The translations under genes and the position numbers were made by a program. Positions 53,873 to 63,330 of a stretch of 64,000 nucleotides of DNA are shown one piece after another. Each line of letters starts with the position of its first letter. Position 1 is the stretch's first letter. This stretch comes from an uncultured bacterium (GTDB taxonomy: Bacteria > Bacteroidota > Bacteroidia > Chitinophagales > Chitinophagaceae): the NCBI GenBank assembly GCA_903826405.1, contig CAIKEH010000042.1, positions 62,001 to 126,000 on the forward strand, read 5' to 3'. The notes beneath the pieces are model-generated. The model saw nothing but the letters and a program-made list of their open reading frames with translations. It searched no databases and had not been told where the DNA came from.

Positions 53873-54732
53873 TGTATGTGGTTCCAGATGGCCAGTGTAA
53901 AGAATGCTATGCTGATGCAGGTCGAGGCGATCATGTTCATTCTCATGGCATGGAGAAAGTCGGCATTTTGTCGATCTTTCCATACCGCTCTTGCCCAATT
54001 CAAAAAATACAGGAGTGCAGGGAGGAATAAAATAAGGATGTAAAAGAATCGGGAAGATTCCTGCTGCCGATCGAAGTGGATGGCCATGCAACCCAGTGCC
54101 AGCGAAAAAAGAACCGCACTGAAAAGAAAGGTGCCATGAAGTCCCAGCCGATAGCTTATCGTGGTAACTCCGTCCGCTCTGTCCGTTGCATGCTGATATA
54201 TTTGAGTCAGGGGGTAGGATGCTCCTATAAGAAGGCTGGATGCTAAGGTGGCCCAAAGGGGAATCTCCTTGGTTAAGGAGCCGCTGCTACCGTGATATAC
54301 CATGGCATAGGTTAACGCACCCTGACAAGATACCACAACTATATAGCCCAATAATGGATATTGCTTGAGTCGGATGCTTCTGAAACTGTAGGCATGTGAA
54401 GCCAGGATATACACTGTAATGCAGATGGCGAATAGTGGATCGATCAGTAAACCTGCAAGTATGGCAAGGGCATCCATAGCTATCGTCACCAGAAAGAGTT
54501 GTCGGGTAGGGAGTAATGGTTCCCTGACTCCACCTATAGAAGTGGTGTCCCTGTCCATGTAGGAATTATATCCGTTACTGGCGGGGTATACCAGCAAGTG
54601 TAGTATCAAGAAAATCAATAAGGCCCTTCCTATGTGCAGATTCGGTTGTGTGGCCACGCCCCACAAATAAACGGGCAACAGGAATAGGGAGAATGGAAAC
54701 CTCAGCAATTGAATGGTGGACTTGTGCAGCAT
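53869..54732 (-). CDS. UbiA-family prenyltransferase
   Basis: 287 residues with about eight membrane helices. Two aspartate-rich loops are present: NGYNSYMDRD (53-62) and YQHATDRADGVTT in the second half; their spacing differs slightly from the usual N-x3-D-x3-D and D-x3-D forms. The family attaches isoprenoid chains to aromatic acceptors in membranes. As the first gene of the cluster, directly coupled to the type III PKS, it may prenylate the polyketide product, but a role in making another quinone is not excluded. menA-type function for menaquinone cannot be ruled out. Confidence 0.85.
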   Translation of the reverse strand: MLHKSTIQLLRFPFSLFLLPVYLWGVATQPNLHIGRALLIFLILHLLVYPASNGYNSYMDRDTTSIGGVREPLLPTRQLFLVTIAMDALAILAGLLIDPLFAICITVYILASHAYSFRSIRLKQYPLLGYIVVVSCQGALTYAMVYHGSSGSLTKEIPLWATLASSLLIGASYPLTQIYQHATDRADGVTTISYRLGLHGTFLFSAVLFSLALGCMAIHFDRQQESSRFFYILILFLPALLYFLNWARAVWKDRQNADFLHAMRMNMIASTCISIAFFTLAIWNHIH

Positions 54733-54777
54733 GGGGTTTCCTTTTTAATCCTTGCCGTCAGCACGACATTCCGTTGA

Positions 54778-55398
54778 TCAAAGGATTCTGTCGTTGACGA
54801 GTTTTTTCCGGATCGACAGACTCAGCTGTTGCAGAATGGTCTCACGACTATTGCTCATCTGAAGGGGTATTGCAGAACGGTATTGAGTTCCTGGCTTTCC
54901 GGATACGAAGAGGTCAACCTGAGCAAATCCGGTAGATACTTCGCGGGTGTCCAGATCGAAGACACCTACAGACCCATAGAATACGGAGTACATGGTGCCG
55001 GTATATTTATACTGATCCATGGTCGTTCCCACTTTTCCAAGATAGCGGACCACGATCGCAGCATCGAAGCCTTCTGCTTCAAGGGTGCTCCTCAGCTTCA
55101 ATGAATCCCTGAGTAATTCCGGGGTGACCACCGTATAAGCAGAGGTTGTTTTATAACCGTTGTCCTTGAATTCTTTTGAAATGGCGTCCTCCACGAGTTT
55201 CTGTTTGGCGGCTTCTTCTGCAATGGCCAGGACGAGTAACTTTTTATAATCTTTTTTCACGTATCCGGGCGCGACGAACACGTTTGGGTCACCGGATCCA
55301 GCGGCGGCAGGTTTGGAAGAAGAGCAGGAGAATAGTGCGAATGAGACAAGAATTAAAGAAATGGCCAGAATGGTTCTGTTCGAGGATGCCCTGTTCAT
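54778..55398 (-). CDS. Putative outer-membrane or periplasmic lipoprotein
   Basis: 206 residues with a lipoprotein signal peptide: hydrophobic core ISLILVSFALFSC, lipobox cysteine C25, followed by SSSKPAAAGSG. The mature domain (KKLLVLAIAEEAAKQKLVEDAISKEF, then GYKTTSAYTV) looks like an alpha/beta fold resembling small TolB-N/CsgG-like lipoproteins, but I cannot place it in a named family. It lies 45 bases before ubiA on the same strand and has an exact -7 box upstream, so it could be the first gene of the polyketide operon or an unrelated single gene. Confidence 0.7.
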   Translation of the reverse strand: MNRASSNRTILAISLILVSFALFSCSSSKPAAAGSGDPNVFVAPGYVKKDYKKLLVLAIAEEAAKQKLVEDAISKEFKDNGYKTTSAYTVVTPELLRDSLKLRSTLEAEGFDAAIVVRYLGKVGTTMDQYKYTGTMYSVFYGSVGVFDLDTREVSTGFAQVDLFVSGKPGTQYRSAIPLQMSNSRETILQQLSLSIRKKLVNDRIL

Positions 55399-55412
55399 GG
55401 AGGTTATTTTTT

Positions 55413-55420
55413 CAAATATA
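55413..55420 (-). promoter_or_regulatory. Bacteroidota -7 element of the lipoprotein gene
   Basis: On the minus strand TATATTTG matches TAnnTTTG exactly, 14 bases before the ATG at 55398. It could drive the lipoprotein gene and the polyketide cluster. Confidence 0.5.
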
Positions 55421-55642
55421 CGTCAAGTGACAGTTCCTTTCGACATTCAAACAAGGGTGTGCGTATGGTCACATTTCAAGGAATCCCCCTTTCAGGTTTT
55501 TGCCATTCACATGATGAGCGGGAAGAATGGAAATTCTTTTTTCAGGAGACTGGCTCTTGAGGTTGGGGTAAAAAGGGACAGATCGAGGGTCTTGTTATTC
55601 GATATATGATGTTATAGTCGCAACCGATCAGTGTTAATCTGG

Positions 55643-57286
55643 TCAGACAAGCATGGTGACCGGATTTTCCATGAATTTCTTGACGGTTTGCAGGAAGGCG
55701 GCTCCTACGGCGCCATCAACACTGCGGTGATCGCAGCTGAGGGTCAATTTCATGAAGTTCGTCACACCGAATCCATCACCTTTTCGTACAACGGTTTCTT
55801 TGATCTTGCCCACAGCAAGTATGCAACTGTCTGGCGGGTTGATGATGGCTGTGAATTCGTCGATATCCATCATGCCCAGGTTGGAGATGGTGAATGTATT
55901 GCCGGAGAATTCCTGGGGCTGTATCTTCTTGTTTCGGGCTTTTTCGTAAAGTTCTTTGGCTTCAGTTGCGATCTGTGCGAGACCTTTCTGGTCAGGGTGA
56001 CGGATGACCGGAACGATCAACCCATCGGGAAGTGCAATGGCGGATCCAATATGGATGTGCTGGTAAGTCCTGATGAAATCGCCCATCCAGCTGCTGTTTA
56101 CGGCAGGGTGTTGGCGAAGAGCCATGGCGCAAGCCTTGATCAGCATGTCCTGAAAGGAGATCTTGACAGGGCTCACCTCGTTCAGTTGGGTACGGGAGCT
56201 CATGGCATTATCCATGTTTATCTCCATGGTCAGGAAGAAATGAGGAGCTGTTGAGTAGCTTTCATGAAGACGACGAGCAATGGTCTTCCGCATGGGTGAA
56301 TTGGGTGTGTCCACATAACCCTCTTGACCAGAGGGAATGGAGGCCGGGACGATTGCCTTGGCAGCTTGAGCAGGTGCTACAGAGGTTGTGGCGGGACTGG
56401 CACTTGGTACAAAGCTGTCGATATCCTTTTTGATGATGCGGCCTCCGTCTCCAGAACCGTTGACTTGTCTGATATCAATCCCTTTGTCGGCAGCCAACTT
56501 TTTAGCCAATGGGGAAGCCTTGATCCTCCCGTCACCGATATGATCTTCGTTCGCTGTTGGGTGCGAGGGGGTAGATACGGCGGCTATAGTAGCAGGGGCG
56601 ATACTTGTAGTAGAAGCTCCGGCGGATGAAGGGGCAGATGAATTCAGGGATGTGAGAAGAGTGGCAACGTCGGTTCCCTGTTTGCCAACTATGGCGATCA
56701 CGTCGTTGACCTTGGCGGCCTGTCCTTCATTTACGCCAATGTATAAAAGTGTTCCATCGGCGTATCCGACAACTTCCATTGTTGCCTTGTCCGTTTCGAC
56801 ATCTGCCAGATTATCGTCACTCTTGACCTTGTCGCCAACTTTCTTGTTCCATTGCACGATCTTACCCTCGGTCATGGTATCGCTAAGCAGTGGCATGCGG
56901 ATGACAGTTGCTCCGAGTTGTTCGGGAGTGACCGAAGCTGCGAGAACGGATCCAGAAGTCTGCTGAGTTGTAGGTGTAGCGGGACTAGGAATCGGGTTTG
57001 GAGCGGTTTTTTCCGGGGAAGCATCAAGTAATTTCTTGTAATCCTCGCCTTCTTTGCCAACGATGGCAATGATCCCATTGACCTGTGCCGCCTCACCTTC
57101 CTTCACTCCGATATATAAAAGAACGCCTTCGGCATAACCTACAACTTCCATGGTTGCCTTGTCTGTTTCGACATCCGCAAGCACATCGTCACTCTTGACC
57201 TTATCGCCCACCTTCTTATTCCACTTTACGATCTTACCCTCGGTCATGGTATCACTGAGCAAGGGCATTCTGATCACTTCAGCCAT
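55643..57286 (-). CDS. Dihydrolipoamide acetyltransferase (E2) of pyruvate dehydrogenase, two lipoyl domains
   Basis: 547 residues. Two lipoyl domains (about 3-80 and 127-204) carry the lipoylated lysines K43 and K167 in identical ETDKATM motifs. They are followed by Ala/Pro/Ser-rich linkers, the E3/E1-binding domain (KASPLAKKLAADKGID and GRIIKKDID) and the catalytic acyltransferase domain ending in LSCDHRSVDGAVGAAFLQ with the H-x3-D-G catalytic motif. The PSD and linker order is standard. Preceding the gene at the left is dnaX; E1 is not nearby. Identity as pyruvate rather than 2-oxoglutarate E2 is the likeliest reading from the double lipoyl domain. Confidence 0.93.
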   Translation of the reverse strand: MAEVIRMPLLSDTMTEGKIVKWNKKVGDKVKSDDVLADVETDKATMEVVGYAEGVLLYIGVKEGEAAQVNGIIAIVGKEGEDYKKLLDASPEKTAPNPIPSPATPTTQQTSGSVLAASVTPEQLGATVIRMPLLSDTMTEGKIVQWNKKVGDKVKSDDNLADVETDKATMEVVGYADGTLLYIGVNEGQAAKVNDVIAIVGKQGTDVATLLTSLNSSAPSSAGASTTSIAPATIAAVSTPSHPTANEDHIGDGRIKASPLAKKLAADKGIDIRQVNGSGDGGRIIKKDIDSFVPSASPATTSVAPAQAAKAIVPASIPSGQEGYVDTPNSPMRKTIARRLHESYSTAPHFFLTMEINMDNAMSSRTQLNEVSPVKISFQDMLIKACAMALRQHPAVNSSWMGDFIRTYQHIHIGSAIALPDGLIVPVIRHPDQKGLAQIATEAKELYEKARNKKIQPQEFSGNTFTISNLGMMDIDEFTAIINPPDSCILAVGKIKETVVRKGDGFGVTNFMKLTLSCDHRSVDGAVGAAFLQTVKKFMENPVTMLV

Positions 57287-57430
57287 ATTCAGCTATCGGT
57301 TTACGGGTGATTCAATTTTGGAAGGTCGAAATTAAGGCAATTCAACGAATTGCGAACAATCAGGCAGCGTGGTGAGTCTTAGACAAATAGATCTGATGAA
57401 TTCGGGTGGTCCCTCTCAATCCATTCATAA

Positions 57431-59221
57431 TCAGTAGTCCAGTCCGAGGTTGAGGCGGTCCCGGAGTTCTTTTACAACCGGGAATTCCTCAATCAGCTTG
57501 ATGTACTGTTCCTTCATGGTCAGGGGTTTTTCAACAGGCATACCATCTCCGGGTTGCTCTTCCACAAGAACCTGATATGTGATCGACGGGTTGTTGAACC
57601 AAGATTTGAAATGATCCACCAATGCCGCCCTTTCTTGATCGATGAACTTCTGCTGGATGTTGCCGGTAGTGATGATGTCGAAACTGTTCTCCCCCGTCAC
57701 CCTGAGTACGGCAAGTTGGAAGTTCGTTTTGGCAGAATGATTCTTCTGTTCCTGGAGTTTGGATATATATGACTCCCAAGCTTGCTGTAATGTGGTTTCG
57801 TCTACGGATTTCGAAGCTGCAACCTGATTATTCCCGCGGTTGGCGATATCGCGTCGCAATTTTTGGAGGGCTCCCAAAGTGGGCCGTTCTTCCAGGGCAG
57901 GTTGTCCTTCACTTGATGTGGGTTGAGACTTGTTTGAAACAACTTGTTGTGAGGGGGTGTTCGTTTTTGGGGTGTCCACTGAAGTATCGATCACTAGTTT
58001 CGCTGCCCCATCACCTTGAACCGACCGTTGATTCTTGGATCCGATGAATGCTATCTTTCGGAAAGACATGGGTTTCACCCCTTCAACCCGTTTTTTTTTA
58101 GCATCACCCTCTTGGGTCAGTTCCAGTGCCTGGCCGAGATAAGTTAGTTTGATGAGTGAAAGCTCCACGTGCAGTTTCTTGTTTCGGGCCTGTTTGTAGG
58201 ATAGTTCAGTCTCCATGAGCAAATTCACGGCACTGATCAGGTAGGAAAGGGGGATCTCCCTTGCTGTTTCACGATATCGTTCACGGAAACTTTCCACCGT
58301 ATCCAGTAGGCCAGCGGTCCGTTCATCTTTGCAGACCATCAGGTTACGCAAGAATTCTGCAAATCCGTTGATGACCATTTCCCCATCGAATCCCTTCCGG
58401 TTGATCTCATCGAAAAGCATGAGTGAGCCTGCCAGATCCTCACTTCTCATATGGGAAAGCATCCTGAAATAATAATCCTCGTCAAGGATATTCAGATGTT
58501 CTAGTGTGTTGACATAGGTGAGCTCACCATTGGAGAAGCTCACGATCTTGTCCAAAATGCTTAGCGCATCGCGCATACAGCCTTCACTTTTCTGCGCGAT
58601 GACCTGAAGGGCAGGTGTCTCTGCCTTGATGTGTTCATTGTCCGTGATCTCTCGTAGGTGCTGCACCGTATCCTCGATGGTGATGCGCCGGAAATCGAAA
58701 ATCTGGCATCGGGATAGAATGGTGGGCAGGATCTTGTGTTTCTCCGTGGTCGCCAGGATGAAAATGGCATAGGGAGGAGGTTCCTCCAGCGTTTTAAGAA
58801 AAGCGTTGAAGGCCGATGAACTGAGCATGTGGACCTCATCTATGATATATACCTTATATCTTCCTGCTTGAGGGGTGAAGCGTACCTGTTCAGTCAGTGC
58901 CCTGATGTCATCAACCGAGTTATTACTGGCAGCATCAAGTTCGTGGATGTTCAGGGAAGTTCCATTGTTGAAAGAAAGGCAGGAAGGACAGGTGTTGCAG
59001 GCTTCGCCATTATCCGATCGATGTTCACAATTGATCGTCTTGGCTAGGATCCTGGCACAAGTGGTTTTACCCACTCCACGTGGTCCGCAGAACAGAAAGG
59101 CATGTGCCAGTTGATTGTTCCGGATGGCATTGCGTAATGTTGTAGTAATGTGCGCCTGCCCGACGACCGTGCTGAAATCCTGCGGCCTGTATTTTCTGGC
59201 CGATACTATGAACTGATCCAT
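57431..59221 (-). CDS. dnaX: DNA polymerase III subunit gamma/tau
   Basis: Clamp-loader ATPase. 596 residues: Walker A GPRGVGKT (46-53), a zinc site (C65, C75, C78, C81), Walker B in YIIDEVHMLS, the LEEPP motif and SRC (LSRCQIFDF), then domain III and a variable C-terminal tail (from about 380) with low-complexity Ser/Thr/Gln region and a final conserved-looking helical domain. The tail is present, so tau is expected; I see no obvious slippery A-run at the gamma stop position. Divergent from glpK. Confidence 0.95.
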   Translation of the reverse strand: MDQFIVSARKYRPQDFSTVVGQAHITTTLRNAIRNNQLAHAFLFCGPRGVGKTTCARILAKTINCEHRSDNGEACNTCPSCLSFNNGTSLNIHELDAASNNSVDDIRALTEQVRFTPQAGRYKVYIIDEVHMLSSSAFNAFLKTLEEPPPYAIFILATTEKHKILPTILSRCQIFDFRRITIEDTVQHLREITDNEHIKAETPALQVIAQKSEGCMRDALSILDKIVSFSNGELTYVNTLEHLNILDEDYYFRMLSHMRSEDLAGSLMLFDEINRKGFDGEMVINGFAEFLRNLMVCKDERTAGLLDTVESFRERYRETAREIPLSYLISAVNLLMETELSYKQARNKKLHVELSLIKLTYLGQALELTQEGDAKKKRVEGVKPMSFRKIAFIGSKNQRSVQGDGAAKLVIDTSVDTPKTNTPSQQVVSNKSQPTSSEGQPALEERPTLGALQKLRRDIANRGNNQVAASKSVDETTLQQAWESYISKLQEQKNHSAKTNFQLAVLRVTGENSFDIITTGNIQQKFIDQERAALVDHFKSWFNNPSITYQVLVEEQPGDGMPVEKPLTMKEQYIKLIEEFPVVKELRDRLNLGLDY

Positions 59222-59353
59222 CAGCGGGCAAGTTAAGCAATTCGTCCATTTGGGATGGAGGGCTTTATCAACGGGGTTGAGCGTGGTTCTGTTGAAAAAT
59301 AAAATTCATTCCCGCTTGGTCCTGAAATCCTTTAATTTGAAGCAAAAAGTAAC

Positions 59354-60844
59354 ATGCCCGATCATATCCTCGCCTTTGACCAAGGAACCACCAGTTCGAG
59401 AGCCATCGTTTTCGATCATTCCGGCAGTGTGGTGTCTGTTGCGCAAAAAGAGTTCAGGCAGATCTTTCCACAACCGGGATGGGTGGAGCATGATGCCCAG
59501 GAGATCTTGAGCACACAAATGGGTGTTGCTATGGAGGTGTTGACAAAAGCGGGGTTAGGTGCCGGTGATGTTGCAGCAATTGGGATCACCAACCAACGGG
59601 AGACAACCGTGGTCTGGGACCGCACCACCGGGGAACCTGTATACCATGCCATAGTTTGGCAGGACCGTCGGACCGCAGGTTATTGTGATGAGCTCCGGTC
59701 CAAGGGGAAAGACATCATGATTCGTGAAAAGACCGGACTCATATTGGATGCCTATTTTTCGGCAACCAAGATCAAGTGGGTTTTGGATAATGTGCCGGAT
59801 GCGATGGATAAGGCACGCAAGGGCCAATTGGCTTTTGGAACGGTGGACAGTTGGTTGGTCTGGAATCTTACTGCAGGACAGTCGCATGTGACGGACGTAA
59901 GTAATGCCTCCAGAACGATGTTATTCAACATTCACTCCGGAGAGTGGGACAATGAACTTTTGGAGCTTTTTGCCATCCCTCGTGAAGTTCTCCCCGAGGT
60001 AAGATCTAGCAGCGAGATATATGGTCACACCAAGCAACTGCTGGCGTCGAGCCCCGTTCCCATTGCCGGCATTGCCGGGGATCAGCAATCCGCACTTTTC
60101 GGTCAGATGTGCACCAGACCGGGCATGGTAAAGAATACCTATGGTACCGGATGTTTCATGCTCATGCATACTGGATCCAATCCCGTTTCTTCGACCCACA
60201 ATTTGTTGACCACTGTAGCATGGCGGATAAACGGAAAGACCGAATACGCTTTAGAAGGCAGTGTTTTCATCGCAGGTGCCGTAGTGCAATGGTTACGCGA
60301 TGGGCTGGGGATCATTCGACAAGCTTCGGATGTGGAGAAACTTGCCCGGGATGTTCCTTCGTCAGAAGGGGTTTTTGTAGTGCCTGCTTTCGCCGGGTTG
60401 GGAGCTCCGCATTGGAACCAACATGCTCGAGGCACCATAGTTGGCCTTACCCGGGGCAGCACCAAATCGCATATTGCCCGAGCTGCACTCAACAGCATCG
60501 CTTACCAGACTTATGATGTGCTGAAGGCCATGGAGGCCGATTCGGGGATATCCATCAAGGAGCTCCGTGTCGATGGTGGCGCAACGGCAAATGACCTGCT
60601 CATGCAATTCCAAAGTGACATACTCAACGTCAAAGTTGTCCGGCCGAAGATCATTGAAACCACAGCACTTGGAGCAGCCTACCTGGCAGGTTTGGCTGTT
60701 GGCTTTTGGAAAGGCATCGATGATATTCGCCAGCAGTGGCAGCCTGATAAGGTGTTCATTCCGGACATGCCCGAAGAGGATAGACAGCTCATGCTTTCCG
60801 GATGGAACAGAGCCGTCAGGGCCGCCAAAGCATGGGCGGAATGA
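59354..60844 (+). CDS. glpK: Glycerol kinase
   Basis: Phosphorylates glycerol to glycerol-3-phosphate with ATP. The 496-residue protein has the N-terminal phosphate loop [15 protein letters not shown], the GITNQRET motif, the substrate residues in WQDRRT, the ATP-binding [12 protein letters not shown] stretch and C-terminal [20 protein letters not shown]. Canonical length. First gene of a glpK-glpD-glpF set; the gap to glpD is 26 bases. A shortened -7-like TTAATTTG lies about 20 bases before the ATG. Confidence 0.97.
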   Translation: MPDHILAFDQGTTSSRAIVFDHSGSVVSVAQKEFRQIFPQPGWVEHDAQEILSTQMGVAMEVLTKAGLGAGDVAAIGITNQRETTVVWDRTTGEPVYHAIVWQDRRTAGYCDELRSKGKDIMIREKTGLILDAYFSATKIKWVLDNVPDAMDKARKGQLAFGTVDSWLVWNLTAGQSHVTDVSNASRTMLFNIHSGEWDNELLELFAIPREVLPEVRSSSEIYGHTKQLLASSPVPIAGIAGDQQSALFGQMCTRPGMVKNTYGTGCFMLMHTGSNPVSSTHNLLTTVAWRINGKTEYALEGSVFIAGAVVQWLRDGLGIIRQASDVEKLARDVPSSEGVFVVPAFAGLGAPHWNQHARGTIVGLTRGSTKSHIARAALNSIAYQTYDVLKAMEADSGISIKELRVDGGATANDLLMQFQSDILNVKVVRPKIIETTALGAAYLAGLAVGFWKGIDDIRQQWQPDKVFIPDMPEEDRQLMLSGWNRAVRAAKAWAE

Positions 60845-60870
60845 TCTGTCTGCATTCATCTTAATCATAC

Positions 60871-62424
60871 ATGAACAGAAAAGATGTTTTAGCCCGTTTC
60901 CAGGAGCAACGGGTATGGGATCTCATCATCATCGGTGGCGGAGCCACCGGTCTGGGCATTGCCGTGGATGCGGCGACACGAGGGTACAGTGCCCTGCTGT
61001 TGGAAAAAGATGATTTTGCCAAGGGAACTTCGAGTCGTTCCACCAAACTGGTTCATGGCGGAGTACGTTATTTGGCACAGGGAAATATCAAACTTGTCCG
61101 TGAGGCATTGCATGAGCGTGGTTTACTGCTCAAGAATGCCCCACATTTGACGCGGCAGCAGGAGTTCGTCATGCCGGCCTATCATTGGTGGTCAAAACCC
61201 TTTTACGGCACAGGGCTCAAGATCTATGACCTGCTCTCCGGCAAACTCGGGATAGGGAAAACCCGGTTCCTCGGAAAAAAAGAAGTGATTGAACGAATCC
61301 CTGTTGCGGAACCAGGTGGTCTTAGAGGGGGCATAGCCTATTTTGATGGGCAATTTGATGATGCCCGCCTCGCAGTATGTCTGGCCAGGACCGCTTACCG
61401 TGAAGGCGCCTCCGTGATCAATCATGTTGCCGTTGAAGGGTTGATCAAGGAAACAAATAAGCTCAAAGGGGTTAAGGTTGTTGACCTCTTGTCGGGAGAG
61501 AAGTACGATCTGCAGGCACGGTCCGTCGTGAATGCAACGGGTGTTTTTGCAGATTGGATCTTGCACATGGATGATCCTGCCAATCCACCGATCGTCGCAC
61601 CATCGCAAGGGGTACATCTTGTGCTGGAAAAGAAATTCTTTCCAGGTGATTCCGCGCTGATGATCCCTTCCACTTCCGATGGCCGTGTGCTTTTTGCGGT
61701 ACCTTGGCAGGGCAGGGTCATTGTGGGAACTACCGACACCCCGGTGAACGAAGTCAGTTCCGAACCTCGGGCACTGAAGGAGGAAATGGATTTCATCATA
61801 TCCCATTTCAATCGTTACCTGACCAGCAAGATAACGGAAAAGGATATACGAAGTGTATACGCGGGATTGCGGCCTCTTGTCAGGTCGGCGAATTCAAGTA
61901 AAACCTCGCTGTTGTCGCGTGAGCACACCATCCTTGTTTCTCCAAGTGGTCTCGTCACCATCACTGGCGGTAAATGGACGACCTACAGGAAGATGGCAAA
62001 GGATGCCGTTGACAATGCCGCTTTTGTAGGCAAACTGGTGAAGCGCCCCTGTGTGACGGATACATTGCGGTTGGTCGGATGGACCGAGGGAAAAAGCGAT
62101 CAAGGCGGACTTGCCTTGTATGGTTCGGATGCTGGATTCATTCGTCAGATGATCGTTGAAGAGCCGCTTTTGGGCGAAAAAATTCACCCCGATCTTCCCG
62201 ACCTGATGGCGGAAGTGGCATGGGCTGTAAGGGAAGAGATGGCCTGTACCATTGAAGATGTACTTGCCCGGCGGACCCGCCTGCTTTTCCTTGATGCACG
62301 CATCGCATCGGCCTCTGCTTATAGGGTGGGAGATCTCCTGTCGAAATTATTGGGGTGGGATGCTGTCAGAAAGGAAAAAGAGATCGAGGTTTTTCGAGAA
62401 CTGTGCAAAGGATATTTGCCTTGA
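60871..62424 (+). CDS. glpD: Aerobic glycerol-3-phosphate dehydrogenase
   Basis: Oxidises glycerol-3-phosphate to dihydroxyacetone phosphate at the membrane, passing electrons to quinone through FAD. 517 residues with the FAD motif IIGGGATGLGIAVDAATRG, the SSRSTKLVHGGVRYLAQG segment and the second FAD motif TITGGKWTTYRKMAKDAVD. The C-terminal helical domain (from about 390) is complete. It is between glpK and glpF, spaced for one transcript. Confidence 0.96.
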   Translation: MNRKDVLARFQEQRVWDLIIIGGGATGLGIAVDAATRGYSALLLEKDDFAKGTSSRSTKLVHGGVRYLAQGNIKLVREALHERGLLLKNAPHLTRQQEFVMPAYHWWSKPFYGTGLKIYDLLSGKLGIGKTRFLGKKEVIERIPVAEPGGLRGGIAYFDGQFDDARLAVCLARTAYREGASVINHVAVEGLIKETNKLKGVKVVDLLSGEKYDLQARSVVNATGVFADWILHMDDPANPPIVAPSQGVHLVLEKKFFPGDSALMIPSTSDGRVLFAVPWQGRVIVGTTDTPVNEVSSEPRALKEEMDFIISHFNRYLTSKITEKDIRSVYAGLRPLVRSANSSKTSLLSREHTILVSPSGLVTITGGKWTTYRKMAKDAVDNAAFVGKLVKRPCVTDTLRLVGWTEGKSDQGGLALYGSDAGFIRQMIVEEPLLGEKIHPDLPDLMAEVAWAVREEMACTIEDVLARRTRLLFLDARIASASAYRVGDLLSKLLGWDAVRKEKEIEVFRELCKGYLP

Positions 62425-62467
62425 TGCCGTAGGTTTTTTAAATTGAATTCAAAATAAAAATTGCCAT

Positions 62468-63178
62468 ATGAGTCCATTCCTCGGCGAGGTCATCGGTACC
62501 GCCATACTTATCACATTAGGTGAAGGAGTCGTTGCCAACGTGGTTCTCAAGCAGACAAAAGGTAATTCGAGCGGCTTGATTGTGATTACTTTCGGCTGGG
62601 CCATGGCTGTCTTCACCGCTGGTTCGATAGTGGCTGCCTCTGTAGGTGGCGCACATCTGAATCCTGCAGTCACCCTTGGACTGGCCTTGACCGGAACAGT
62701 TGAAGGAGCGGATATGCCGATGCACATTGCCGGACAGTTCCTGGGTGCTTTCATCGGAGCGACTTTAGTCTGGCTTTCCTATAGGGATCATTTCAATGCG
62801 ACCCAGTCCGCTGAAGATAAACTAGCTGTTTTTTGTACCATGCCCGCAATATCGAACCCGTTGAACAATCTGATTACGGAGATCGTGGGCACATTCATTC
62901 TCATGTTCAGCATTTTGATGTTCAGCAAATCTGAGGTCAAACTAGGTGCCTTGGGCACGTTGCCTGTTTCTCTGGTCATTCTGGCCATAGGTGTTAGCTT
63001 GGGTGGCCCCACCGGATATGCCATCAACCCGGCTCGTGATCTGGGGCCGCGCATCATGCATGCCATACTTCCCATCAAGGGCAAGGGCGAAAGCGGATGG
63101 GGATATGCATGGATCCCTGTCGTAGGCCCCCTGATCGGTGCTGCTTTGGCAGCACTCTTATACGGCGCCATACAGTAG
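62468..63178 (+). CDS. glpF: Glycerol uptake facilitator (aquaglyceroporin)
   Basis: 236 residues with six membrane helices and the two NPA half-helix motifs: NPA at 65-67 (GGAHLNPAVTLG) and NPA at 187-189 followed by R190 and D191 (YAINPARDLGP). The aspartate after the second NPA-R is typical of glycerol-conducting members. It imports glycerol for glpK and glpD just upstream. No glpR-type regulator is seen in the window. Confidence 0.93.
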   Translation: MSPFLGEVIGTAILITLGEGVVANVVLKQTKGNSSGLIVITFGWAMAVFTAGSIVAASVGGAHLNPAVTLGLALTGTVEGADMPMHIAGQFLGAFIGATLVWLSYRDHFNATQSAEDKLAVFCTMPAISNPLNNLITEIVGTFILMFSILMFSKSEVKLGALGTLPVSLVILAIGVSLGGPTGYAINPARDLGPRIMHAILPIKGKGESGWGYAWIPVVGPLIGAALAALLYGAIQ

Positions 63179-63238
63179 TCTGTCGTTTACTGAAGTTGCC
63201 GGAAAGATTCGAATGGCACCATGGTTGATCCGGCACGT

Positions 63239-63246
63239 TAATTTTG
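63239..63246 (+). promoter_or_regulatory. Bacteroidota -7 element of the permease gene
   Basis: TAATTTTG followed by C is an exact TAnnTTTG match, with an 84-base leader before the ATG at 63331. It indicates that the permease is transcribed separately from the glp genes. Confidence 0.5.
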
Positions 63247-63330
63247 CTTAAAGCAATCCTGATCAAGTTACGCGACAGGAGGAGTTCGGCGGAATGCAGT
63301 ATATTCCCATTTCAACATTTCAAAACCTTA

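Noticed and set aside
53873-54256. N-terminal extension of the polyketide synthase from 54256
   Set aside because: It overlaps ubiA in another frame, has non-protein-like composition and no family support.
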